The position numbers and the translations under genes were made by a program. Shown here piece by piece: positions 1 through 5,861 of a stretch of DNA of 5,883 nt. The stretch lies in contig JAFSXO010000196.1 in NCBI GenBank assembly GCA_017444045.1, forward strand, positions 1 through 5,883, given 5' to 3'. Each line of letters begins with the position of its first letter. Within the stretch, counting starts at the first letter, position 1. Source of the DNA: a bacterium. GTDB lineage: Bacteria; Vulcanimicrobiota; Xenobia; Xenobiales; Xenobiaceae. Under the pieces are notes generated by a model. That model was not told where the DNA came from. It was given only the letters and a program-made list of their open reading frames with translations, and ran no database searches.

Positions 1-935
1 CCTTTGCCGAGATGACCGATCTCTCGCACCGTCTGCGCTCCCTGCTGGAGGAGGTGGCGGTGCTGCCCTCCCTGCGCTGGGCCAACTCCAGCAATTCCGT
101 GCAGGATACCACCAAGTTCCTTTTTGAGCTTCCTGACGGCAACTGCATAGAGAGCGTTAAAATGCGCTATCTGGAGCATCTGGGACCCGGCCGGGTGGCG
201 GTATGCCTGTCCAGCCAGGTGGGCTGCGCCATGAACTGCGCCTTTTGCGCTTCGGGGAAGAAGGGCATAGTGCGCTCCCTGCAGGCCTGGGAGATGGTCG
301 AGCAGGCCGTGCAGATTCAGCGGCTTTTGGATCCTCTGGATGAGCGCGTAGCCAATATCGTGTTCATGGGCATAGGCGAGCCGCTGGCCAATCTGCGTCA
401 GGTGCTCAGAGCCGTCTGCCTGCTGAACTGCGGTGACGGCTTTTCGGTGGGCATGCGCCATATCGCCATATCGACCTGCGGGGTGGTTCCGGCGATTTAT
501 CAGCTGGCTCAGAAAAAGCTGCCTCTGAAGCTGGCGCTGTCTCTCCATGCCACCACCGACGAGGTGCGCGACCGCCTGATGCCGGTGAACCGCCGCTGGA
601 AGATCGCCGAGCTTCTGGAAGCCTGCCGCGTGTATCAGCAGGCCACCCACCGCCGTCTGACCTTCGAGTATATCATGCTGGATCATATCAACGATACTCT
701 CGAAGACGCCGACCGCTTGGTGCAGCTGCTGCGCGGACTGCGCTGCCTGGTCAATCTAATTCCCTGGAATGCTGTAGAGCATCCGTCCTTTAAGCGAAGC
801 TCGGGCAACCGCGTGCGCGCCTTCCAGGAACGCGTCAACGCGGGCGGGGTACGCTGTACCCTGCGCTGTGAAAAGGGCGCGGATATCGATGCCGCCTGCG
901 GTCAGCTGCGCCTGCGCACGATGAATGACGAGTAA
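1..935 (+). CDS. rlmN: Dual-specificity rRNA/tRNA adenine-C2 methyltransferase RlmN, 5'-truncated by the window edge
   Basis: Radical SAM enzyme that methylates C2 of A2503 in 23S rRNA and, in the characterised family members, A37 of some tRNAs. Numbering from the ATG at base 12, the [4Fe-4S] cluster cysteines are C72, C76 and C79 (GCAMNCAFC). The resolving cysteine is C65 (VCLSSQVGC) and the methyl-carrying cysteine is C296 in DIDAACGQL near the C-terminus. GIGEP (121-125), SLHA (177-180), FEYIMLD (218-224) and VNLIP (247-251) are all family-typical. The frame is open to the left edge, and the residues before the ATG (F-A-E) plus MTDLSHRLR match an internal RlmN segment, so that ATG is not the true start. 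The N-terminal domain (roughly 50-100 residues in the family) lies outside the window. The gene ends in TAA and is followed 15 nt later by the FHA gene, probably in the same operon. Two extra cysteines (C282, C286) sit just before the catalytic tail. Identification is very secure. Confidence 0.96.
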   Translation, partial: FAEMTDLSHRLRSLLEEVAVLPSLRWANSSNSVQDTTKFLFELPDGNCIESVKMRYLEHLGPGRVAVCLSSQVGCAMNCAFCASGKKGIVRSLQAWEMVEQAVQIQRLLDPLDERVANIVFMGIGEPLANLRQVLRAVCLLNCGDGFSVGMRHIAISTCGVVPAIYQLAQKKLPLKLALSLHATTDEVRDRLMPVNRRWKIAELLEACRVYQQATHRRLTFEYIMLDHINDTLEDADRLVQLLRGLRCLVNLIPWNAVEHPSFKRSSGNRVRAFQERVNAGGVRCTLRCEKGADIDAACGQLRLRTMNDE

Positions 936-950
936 GGAAGGGCTGGGACC

Positions 951-1619
951 GTGCTGCGCTGGCTGCGAAGTTTGGAACGGAAAATAGAGGCACGCCTTGA
1001 AGGCACAGGCCATAATGAGCTTCACGCTCTGGAAGCGGCCCGCATTGCTAGCGGCTTGCTGATAGACAGCTGTGTCAGCCCTCACCGCGGGTTAACCGTG
1101 GCCCCCAATAAGTTTTTCGTTCCCTTTAAGAGTCTGCGCCATGTTCCCGATGGCTTCGAGGACGAGGCAGTCCTTTTGCTTGCCGAGGAAGTGAAGCAGC
1201 GCGGCTACCGTCTGCTGGCGCCTCTGTCCGTGTGCGCTGTCGGCCCGGAATTGAATCTGTCCGGAATTGCGGCGGAGTGGTGCGATTCCAAGGGGCGCGT
1301 AGCGATGGGCTATATCGAAGGCATTGACGGGCCTGCCAAGGATGGGCTTTGGTCCATAGCCGAAGGGGGCAGCGTGGTGGGGCGCGGCTCTGAAGCCGAT
1401 GTGCGCCTGATTGATCCGGAGGTGTCGCGCCGCCACTTAGCGGTGGAAGCAGTGGCTCCGGAACAGTTTCAGATCGAGGATTTGGGCAGCCACAACGGTA
1501 CGCGGGTGGGCAAGAGCCTGATTCTTCAGCCCACTTTAGTCAAAGCGGGAACCAAGTTGTCTATTGGCGCTTCGGTCCTGCGCCTGTGGGCGCTGCCTTG
1601 GGCCGAAGAGCAGTCTTAA
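951..1619 (+). CDS. FHA domain protein with FhaA-type (DUF3662-like) N-terminal domain
   Basis: Predicted cytoplasmic phosphothreonine-binding signalling protein of 222 residues. Residues 1-125 resemble the FhaA N-terminal domain: a helical start (LRSLERKIEARLEG), a run ending in V-A-P-N-K-F-F-V, then LLAEEVKQRGYRLLAPLSV. A compact FHA domain fills about 137-215, with G144-R145, S159-R160-x-H162 and D177-L-G-S-x-N182-G-T, the residues that contact phosphothreonine in this fold. There is no long linker as in mycobacterial FhaA and no membrane segment. The start is GTG at 951, preceded by an AAGGAAGG ribosome-binding site (934-941) 9 nt away. In several Gram-positive lineages such genes sit beside rlmN with a second FHA gene, PP2C phosphatase, FtsW, PBP and PASTA kinase (recalled, not searched). 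Here the next genes point the other way, so that cluster does not follow. FHA domain certain; N-terminal family assignment likely. Confidence 0.88.
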   Translation: MLRWLRSLERKIEARLEGTGHNELHALEAARIASGLLIDSCVSPHRGLTVAPNKFFVPFKSLRHVPDGFEDEAVLLLAEEVKQRGYRLLAPLSVCAVGPELNLSGIAAEWCDSKGRVAMGYIEGIDGPAKDGLWSIAEGGSVVGRGSEADVRLIDPEVSRRHLAVEAVAPEQFQIEDLGSHNGTRVGKSLILQPTLVKAGTKLSIGASVLRLWALPWAEEQS

Positions 1620-1671
1620 GCGTTCTGCTGCAAATACGCTGACGGAATGCGCGTTACTTAACTGTGTACAG

Positions 1672-2289
1672 TCAGGCGTTGTCGTAGCCCCAGCTGAAAA
1701 GCATGCGACGGGCGGCGCGCAGTTCTAAACGCGGATGGCGCAGTGCCCAGCCTACAGAAATCCAGCGCGTACCGCTAGACAGCTCGTCGGTACGTTCAAG
1801 AAGCCTTTCCTTTGTGGTGGGAGACCAGCTGCTGGCGGCGCTGAACAGCACTGTAGCTTCGCCCAGATCGGCCTGCAGAATATCGGCATGGCGCAGATCT
1901 ACGCGGTCCTCTAAGCTTAGGTTGTGAATGATGCGCTGGCCTATCAGGCTGTAGCTAGCCAGAAATTCCAAGCCGACTGCTCGGCAGCCCGTGGCTAGCG
2001 AGGCCAGAAATACCATCTTGCCTCGGCCCGCGCCCAGGTCGTAGAATACATCCCTGTCGGTTACCTGTGCCATCTGCAGCAGCGTAAGACCGGTCATGTA
2101 AGGGGTTTCGCCGAAGCGAAAGTCTTCGGGCGGGCGGGGAATATTGTGCGTCTGCGCCCAAATGTCGTAGGAGTGGAAGCGAATTAGGTAATAGACCCAG
2201 AACAGGGAGCCGACCTTCCATAGCTTGGGCACTTTAAAATATGCCGGCCACTCCCTGAAGCCCGTGGTTAGGATATCGAACGCTTCCAT
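1672..2289 (-). CDS. Class I SAM-dependent methyltransferase coupled to the HpnH-like gene
   Basis: Protein of 205 residues with a Rossmann-type SAM-binding core. Motif I is VFYDLGAGRGK (81-91), the acidic residue ending strand 2 is E108 (AVGLEF), and D136 (HADIL) fits the motif contacting adenine. A following strand-like segment (VLFSAASSW) and a late strand RWISVGWAL (175-183) complete the visible core. The first 75 residues are unusual: rich in W, Y and F, with an amphipathic or membrane-touching stretch at 24-38 (WKVGSLFWVYYLIRF), perhaps for a lipid or membrane-bound substrate (inference). Motif I resembles DOT1-like and related small-molecule methyltransferases, but the substrate cannot be read from sequence. 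The ATG lies only 3 nt after the TAA of the upstream radical SAM gene and has no good Shine-Dalgarno, suggesting translational coupling. Stop is TGA at 1672-1674, convergent with the FHA gene across 52 nt. The methyltransferase fold is secure; the specific role is unknown. Confidence 0.85.
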   Translation of the reverse strand: MEAFDILTTGFREWPAYFKVPKLWKVGSLFWVYYLIRFHSYDIWAQTHNIPRPPEDFRFGETPYMTGLTLLQMAQVTDRDVFYDLGAGRGKMVFLASLATGCRAVGLEFLASYSLIGQRIIHNLSLEDRVDLRHADILQADLGEATVLFSAASSWSPTTKERLLERTDELSSGTRWISVGWALRHPRLELRAARRMLFSWGYDNA

Positions 2290-2292
2290 CGC

Positions 2293-3291
2293 TTAGCCGC
2301 TGAACTGCCATTTGATGAGCTGCAGCATGTCGCTGAATTTGCCCATGGAGCGCTGTACGCAGCCCTGCTCGAAGCCTGAGTGCATGCGGCAGTTAGCGCA
2401 GAGCGGATCCTTGTGGGATTCCCAGTAGCTCCAGTCTACGCTGTTCCAGAAGGTCTGGAAATCGTCGTAGAATTCGGTGCCGATAAGATAGCATGGCGCC
2501 TTCCACCCGTTAGGGGTGTAGTTGACCGTAGAATACGGGGAGCAGTCTACGTCGAATTTGCCCGAGGCGAAGTCGAGGAAAGCTGGGGTTGAGGTGATTT
2601 TATATTTGTCGATGAAGCCGCGGATGCGCTTGAATTTCTCAAAGGTCTCCTGCAGGGAGAGGAATACGTCTTCCTCGGAATTTTCGAAATTGTAGCCGGG
2701 AGAGATGAGAATGCCGTCGATGTGGATGTCGGTGAGCAGCTTGCAGAGGGCTTCCAGCTCGTCTACGTCTGTTTCTCTGAAAACCGTGCAGTTGGTTATG
2801 GTGAGATAGCCGCGTTCTTTGCATTCTTTAATGTTGCTTATGGCCTGCTGCCAGACACCGGGGCGGTTGGTGACAAAATCGTGGGTTTTGGCCATACCGT
2901 CTAGGTGTACGTTGACAAAGAGATGGTTGTCTGGCGGGATTACGCCAAAAAGCTTTTCCTTGGCCAGCAGCGAGTTGGTGCACATAATGATATACTTGCC
3001 GCGCTTAATCAGCTCGGCGAGCAGCTCAGGCAGCTCCGGATATAAAAGTGGCTCTCCGCCGCAGACCGAGACGATGGGCACTCCGCAGTCCTCTACAGCC
3101 TTGAGGCATTGCTCGACGCTGAGGCGGTTGGACAGTTTTCCCGTATGGCGTTCTTTGGTGCAGCCGCGGCAGGCTAGGTTGCAGGTGTAGAGCGGCTCAA
3201 GCATGCAGACCGTGGGGAAGCGCTTGGACTGCCGGCCCATTTTGCTCATGTATAGTGCCTGAGTGAGGGTAAAATCAAAGGGGTATCGCAT
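2293..3291 (-). CDS. Radical SAM protein of the HpnH (adenosyl-hopene transferase)-like family
   Basis: Radical SAM enzyme of 332 residues. The cluster motif is C37-x3-C41-x2-C44 (CNLACRGC), followed by the SAM-binding GGEP (78-81) and family features CTNSLL (104-109), VHLDGM (128-133) and ISPGY (196-200). The C-terminal part matches the DUF3463-type tail of HpnH: C250-S-P, GWKAPCYLIG (262-271) and a cysteine cluster C298-x2-C301. HpnH couples the 5'-deoxyadenosyl radical to diploptene in hopanoid side-chain synthesis; that is the family's characterised reaction, not something shown here. The following motif reads HSGFE where I recall HCG(Y/F)E in HpnH, with an additional C311 nearby. The ATG start has GGAG (3298-3301) 6 nt upstream. 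It is the first gene of a two-gene operon with the methyltransferase. No other hopanoid gene is visible, so a different acceptor is possible and I do not assign hpnH. Radical SAM certain; HpnH-like family likely. Confidence 0.87.
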   Translation of the reverse strand: MRYPFDFTLTQALYMSKMGRQSKRFPTVCMLEPLYTCNLACRGCTKERHTGKLSNRLSVEQCLKAVEDCGVPIVSVCGGEPLLYPELPELLAELIKRGKYIIMCTNSLLAKEKLFGVIPPDNHLFVNVHLDGMAKTHDFVTNRPGVWQQAISNIKECKERGYLTITNCTVFRETDVDELEALCKLLTDIHIDGILISPGYNFENSEEDVFLSLQETFEKFKRIRGFIDKYKITSTPAFLDFASGKFDVDCSPYSTVNYTPNGWKAPCYLIGTEFYDDFQTFWNSVDWSYWESHKDPLCANCRMHSGFEQGCVQRSMGKFSDMLQLIKWQFSG

Positions 3292-3429
3292 AATAAACTC
3301 CGCAGCTGTTGAAATACTGGAATAATGATAGACGTTATATAAATATCCTATTTAAATACGCAGCCCGTCCTTAAATACCCTGCGTCTCGCCTGTTGCCTG
3401 TTGCTAACATCATTAGCGGGCAAACTGAG

Positions 3430-3562
3430 GATTATAGCGAAGCAGTGTTAGCGCGTTAAGAGGTTCGGCGCAAGAACTGACAAACGCTCAATTAGTGACG
3501 TTTGCAGATTATAGCGCGTAACCAGTTCCGCGCAAGGCGCATCTGAGCGAAGCGAAGCAGTG
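3430..3562. repeat. Interleaved short direct repeats
   Basis: GATTATAGCG occurs at 3430-3439 and 3507-3516; the overlapping GCGAAGCAGTG occurs at 3437-3447 and 3552-3562. In the first copy the two motifs are fused, and in the second they are separated by a GC-rich insert of about 35 nt. This suggests a duplicated unit of which the second copy was expanded (inference). Confidence 0.5.
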
Positions 3563-3583
3563 CTGGTGCGGAAGCTGGTGCAG

Positions 3584-3599
3584 CGCGAATATGTTCGCG
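3584..3599. repeat. Perfect 6-bp hairpin (CGCGAA/TTCGCG)
   Basis: CGCGAA and TTCGCG flank a four-base loop TATG. It is the most compact hairpin in the intergenic region. No T-run follows on either strand, so it is not a classical intrinsic terminator. Confidence 0.55.
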
Positions 3600-3717
3600 A
3601 AACACTAACTAAATGACACTGGGCTAATGGCATTGTAACAGCGCCAAGTGCCGAGAGGTGCAGTATTGTTAACTTAAGCAATGGCTAATAGATCCCCATT
3701 GTTACTATGAGTATAAC

Positions 3718-3749
3718 CAATGTCACGAATCCTTTAGTTAATGACATTG
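3718..3749. promoter_or_regulatory. 8-bp inverted repeat CAATGTCA/TGACATTG upstream of the LOG gene
   Basis: Perfect inverted repeat with arms at 3718-3725 and 3742-3749 and a 16-nt spacer, ending 4 nt before the ribosome-binding site. A related half-site TGACACTG lies at 3614-3621. The position suits a repressor operator or a leader RNA stem that affects translation of the LOG gene. The arms are seen directly; the role is inferred. Confidence 0.4.
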
Positions 3750-3753
3750 CCGT

Positions 3754-3760
3754 GAGGTGA
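3754..3760 (+). promoter_or_regulatory. Ribosome-binding site fixing the LOG gene start
   Basis: GAGGTGA immediately precedes the LOG gene. The GAGG core lies 5 nt before ATG 3763, an ideal distance, and overlaps the alternative in-frame GTG at 3757. This decides for the shorter 188-residue product. Confidence 0.75.
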
Positions 3761-3762
3761 AA

Positions 3763-4329
3763 ATGCAGTATCTGTGCGTATATTGTGGGTCTTCGGAACC
3801 GATAGACCATGATCTGACAGCCGGTGCGGAGGCCGTGGGCCGAAGCATGGCTAGGGCTGGCTATGGACTGGTGTATGGCGGCTCCAGCCTGGGAACTATG
3901 GGAACGCTGGCCAAGGCCGTGCTCGCTGCAGGTATGCCAGTCTGCGGCGTGGTTCCTAAGGTCTTAGGCAAGCGCGAGCTGAACGAGCTTGAGCTGACCG
4001 AAATGATATTTGTAGATACTATGGCGGAACGCAAGCAGATGATGGCCGATAAAGCCGATGCCTTTGTTGCCCTGCCCGGGGGAATAGGCACTATGGATGA
4101 GCTCTGCGAGTGTCTGGCGTGGAGCAGTCTCGGTATTCATCGCAAGCCTATTGTTCTTTATAACATCAAGGGATATTACGACAAGCTGCTCAGCTTTTTT
4201 GATGATGCTGTTGCTATGGGCTTTATGGCCGCAGAGTTCAGAAGGAGTATTCTGGTGGCCGGCAATCCAGATGAACTGTTTGCCGCCATCGCTGGCTACG
4301 AGCCCCCTCCTTTGCCTTCTTGGCTGTAA
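3763..4329 (+). CDS. LOG family (TIGR00730) nucleoside 5'-monophosphate phosphoribohydrolase
   Basis: Cytoplasmic Rossmann-fold protein of 188 residues in the LOG / lysine-decarboxylase-like family, whose members release the base from cytokinin riboside 5'-monophosphate or from AMP-like nucleotides. The diagnostic motif PGGIGTMDE is at 105-113, and R90-K91 in MAERKQMM provides the second conserved active-site element. The N-terminal VYCGSS (6-11) and YGGSSLGTMG (38-47) form the nucleotide-binding loops; the latter differs from the more usual YGGGxxGLMG. Length is normal for the family (about 180-200). ATG at 3763 is preferred over the in-frame GTG at 3757 because GAGG (3754-3757) lies 5 nt before the ATG, whereas the GTG overlaps that ribosome-binding site. 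Bacterial homologues are often misnamed lysine decarboxylases; the PGGxGTxxE motif argues for phosphoribohydrolase. The gene stands alone on its strand, behind a long structured leader region, and converges on the glycosyltransferase 22 nt downstream. The physiological substrate is unknown. Confidence 0.94.
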   Translation: MQYLCVYCGSSEPIDHDLTAGAEAVGRSMARAGYGLVYGGSSLGTMGTLAKAVLAAGMPVCGVVPKVLGKRELNELELTEMIFVDTMAERKQMMADKADAFVALPGGIGTMDELCECLAWSSLGIHRKPIVLYNIKGYYDKLLSFFDDAVAMGFMAAEFRRSILVAGNPDELFAAIAGYEPPPLPSWL

Positions 4330-4351
4330 TTTGGCGCTGCGGCCAGCTGCG

Positions 4352-5668
4352 CTATCGCTTGTGTTCTGCTGCAAACTGCAGCAGGCTCAGTATCGATTCT
4401 GCGGCATCCCTGAAGGTGATCTGGCTGGCGCGTTTCTGGGCGTATTCGGCCATCTGCTGCCGCCGTTCTGGCTGGCTGAGCAAAGCGCTGACGGCCGCGT
4501 ACAGGTTGGCCGGCACCAGGGCGTCGCGGGGAACGGTTATGGCGCATTCTGGGGTGACCGTCTGGCGGGTGCCCGCCGAGTCTACGGCTACGATAGCGGT
4601 ATGCTGAAGCATGGCTTCCATGGTGGTCAGGCCGTAGCTCTCGTGCCGGCTGGCCGACACGAATACGTCTGCCCGGCGCAGCATGGCGGCTTTTTCCACG
4701 CCGCCTAAATGCCCTGGGAAAATTACCCGTATGCGCTTGAGGCGCTTGGCCAGAGCCTGCAGCCTGGCGAAGAAACGCTCGCCGCCCATGTAGGCGCTTT
4801 GCCCGCATATAAATACGGTGCAGTTTTCGGGGAATTGGGCGGATTTTTCGTTGTCCAGCAGACCCTGAAGCAGCAGATCCTGTCCCTTCTCGGGAGAAAT
4901 GCGCGACAGGGTAACGATTGTCTGGGAATTGGCATTCAGTTCATAGCGCTGCTCGAGCTGGGCTACAGCGGCATTGATCTCTGCCTCGCTGTAGGTAAGT
5001 ATGGGTGAGCCCCAGGGAATTACTTCGGCCTGCTGCGCCTGCATTTGGGGATATGTATTCTGCAGGACGCTGCGCATGGTTTCTGACGGAACGATAAGCT
5101 TGGGGCAGAACTGCACGGATTCTGCCTGCTTGTCGAATACCAGCCTCAGTATATCCGGCACGATCGGATATGGGCGCATATAGCGCCACAGACTCTCTGC
5201 CTGGCGCGGGGTGATCAGGCGGTGCAGGTACATGCGGCAGAAGAAATCCACTACATCTACATGGTAAATCGGTATACAGGGAATGCCGTATCGTTCCAGC
5301 ATGGCAAAGTTCGGCGCTTCTGCTAGGTCGTGCGTCAGAACGGCATCGGGGCGCATGGCTAAAAGCTCGTCAGTAAGCTGTTTTTCAAAGGCCCGGCAAA
5401 ACTTGGCATAGGCTAGCTCATTTAGGGATGCTGGAGACTTGCCGCCCAATACGTCAATGCGCTTGTAGTTTATGCCTTCTGGGGCGCTGGTGCCCGGGGC
5501 TAATAAGGTGACTTCTACGCGCGGATCGCCAGCCCAGCAGCGGCAGAGGCGCTCGCAGATAGCTGCTCCTCCTCCAAGAGGAACGCGTTCGGAGCTGGAG
5601 CCTCCGTGGGCGGCGGTTACGGCAAGGCGCAGAGGGGTATGCTTGTTAAAGCTTTGATTAGTAAACAC
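4352..5668 (-). CDS. Glycosyltransferase family 4-type (GT-B fold)
   Basis: Retaining GT-B glycosyltransferase of 438 residues, probably transferring a sugar from a nucleotide-sugar donor in synthesis of envelope polysaccharide or glycolipid at the cytoplasmic face (inference from the family). The N-terminal acceptor domain holds the glycine-rich loop ERVPLGGGAAI (27-37). The donor domain begins near 250 with TLSRISPEKGQDLLL (253-267), the usual nucleotide-sugar-binding segment. FPGHLGG (317-323), ADVFVSAS (333-340) and the EX7E motif E343-SYGLTTM-E351 follow, all standard for GT4. No transmembrane segment is apparent. Start: GTG at 5668 is the only conventional start between an in-frame TAG about 18 nt upstream and the conserved N-terminal strand LRLAVTAAHGG. 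Its ribosome-binding site is poor (an AGAG about 11 nt upstream), suggesting modest translation. Stop is TAG at 4352. Convergent with the LOG gene. Family secure; sugar and acceptor not determinable. Confidence 0.92.
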   Translation of the reverse strand: MFTNQSFNKHTPLRLAVTAAHGGSSSERVPLGGGAAICERLCRCWAGDPRVEVTLLAPGTSAPEGINYKRIDVLGGKSPASLNELAYAKFCRAFEKQLTDELLAMRPDAVLTHDLAEAPNFAMLERYGIPCIPIYHVDVVDFFCRMYLHRLITPRQAESLWRYMRPYPIVPDILRLVFDKQAESVQFCPKLIVPSETMRSVLQNTYPQMQAQQAEVIPWGSPILTYSEAEINAAVAQLEQRYELNANSQTIVTLSRISPEKGQDLLLQGLLDNEKSAQFPENCTVFICGQSAYMGGERFFARLQALAKRLKRIRVIFPGHLGGVEKAAMLRRADVFVSASRHESYGLTTMEAMLQHTAIVAVDSAGTRQTVTPECAITVPRDALVPANLYAAVSALLSQPERRQQMAEYAQKRASQITFRDAAESILSLLQFAAEHKR

Positions 5669-5742
5669 CAGATTAACACTCTATGCCAGTAACTTAAGAG
5701 TCATGGCATTGTTTATTGCTTATTCATGTGCGTTGGCGCTGC

Positions 5743-5774
5743 GTTGTATGTTAGCGTACAAGTTAGCACACAAC
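5743..5774. repeat. 13-position stem-loop
   Basis: GTTGTATGTTAGC (5743-5755) faces GTTAGCACACAAC (5762-5774) across a 6-nt loop. As RNA read on the plus strand, 12 of 13 positions pair, two of them as G-U wobbles, with one A/C mismatch. No T-run follows. It could be a structured leader or part of a repeat element. Confidence 0.55.
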
Positions 5775-5804
5775 ATGCGTTAAACTTCGATTCTTCCGCC
5801 AGCC

Positions 5805-5861
5805 GTGGCCACCCCCTCTGTCGCGGTCGCGACATCTCCCCCTGCCATCCTTTAGGGGGAG
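5805..5861. repeat. GC-rich compound palindrome, probable dispersed intergenic repeat
   Basis: Three palindromes lie in tandem: GTGGCCAC (5805-5812), GTCGCG-GT-CGCGAC (5820-5833) and CTCCCCCT/AGGGGGAG (5836-5843, 5854-5861; perfect 8-bp stem, 10-nt loop). The pattern of C-rich arm, CTGTCGCGnnCGCGACAT, CTCCCCCT, loop, AGGGGGAG resembles short palindromic repeats I recall scattered between genes in gut Firmicutes and related genomes. It is not a standard terminator because no T-run follows. The palindromes are seen directly; membership of a dispersed family is inferred. Confidence 0.6.

Larger units (their letters stand above)
3292..3762. other. Long divergent intergenic region dense in short hairpins and repeats
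   Basis: This 471-nt stretch separates the divergent HpnH-like and LOG genes and must hold both promoters. No credible coding frame was found. Its left part (about 3320-3360) is AT-rich, with TTATATAA-like sequence suited to a minus-strand -10 region for the radical SAM operon. From 3430 to 3750 there is a series of small inverted repeats: CAAACG/CGTTTG (3481-3486, 3499-3504), CGCGAA/TTCGCG (3584-3589, 3594-3599), an 8-position stem with one mismatch (3617-3624, 3643-3650) and CAATGTCA/TGACATTG (3718-3749). Direct repeats are GATTATAGCG (3430-3439, 3507-3516) and GCGAAGCAGTG (3437-3447, 3552-3562). No strong -35/-10 pair could be fixed for the LOG gene; TTGTTA at 3666-3671 and TATAAC at 3712-3717 are weak candidates. 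It could be a structured leader, a regulatory region or the remnant of a repeat element. Confidence 0.6.

Noticed and set aside
1637..1678. Possible terminator between the convergent FHA and methyltransferase genes (CGCTGAC against GTCAGGCG, with ACTGT-GT-ACAGT inside)
   Set aside because: The outer stem needs a bulge and a 27-nt loop, the inner palindrome has only a 2-nt loop, and no T-run follows on either strand.
3420..3600. CRISPR-like or regular tandem repeat array
   Set aside because: The repeats are only 10-11 nt, occur twice each and have irregular spacing with no constant spacer length.
3448..3681. 77-residue minus-strand open frame in the intergenic region
   Set aside because: Starts at TTG, has a low-complexity Ser/Thr/Leu-rich product with no recognisable motif, and overlaps the hairpins and direct repeats; it looks like chance openness in non-coding DNA.
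4330..4351. Possible bidirectional terminator between the LOG and glycosyltransferase genes
   Set aside because: The 22-nt gap is GC-rich but contains no inverted repeat of useful length and no T-run; transcripts may simply overlap.
4097..4708. Long plus-strand open frame of 203 codons overlapping the LOG gene and the glycosyltransferase 3' end
   Set aside because: It runs through the end of one well-supported gene and antisense to another, and its translation has no family features; it is a shadow frame.
5836..5861. Reading the CTCCCCCT/AGGGGGAG hairpin as an intrinsic terminator
   Set aside because: Neither strand has a T-run after the stem, and the flanking tandem palindromes fit a repeat element better.
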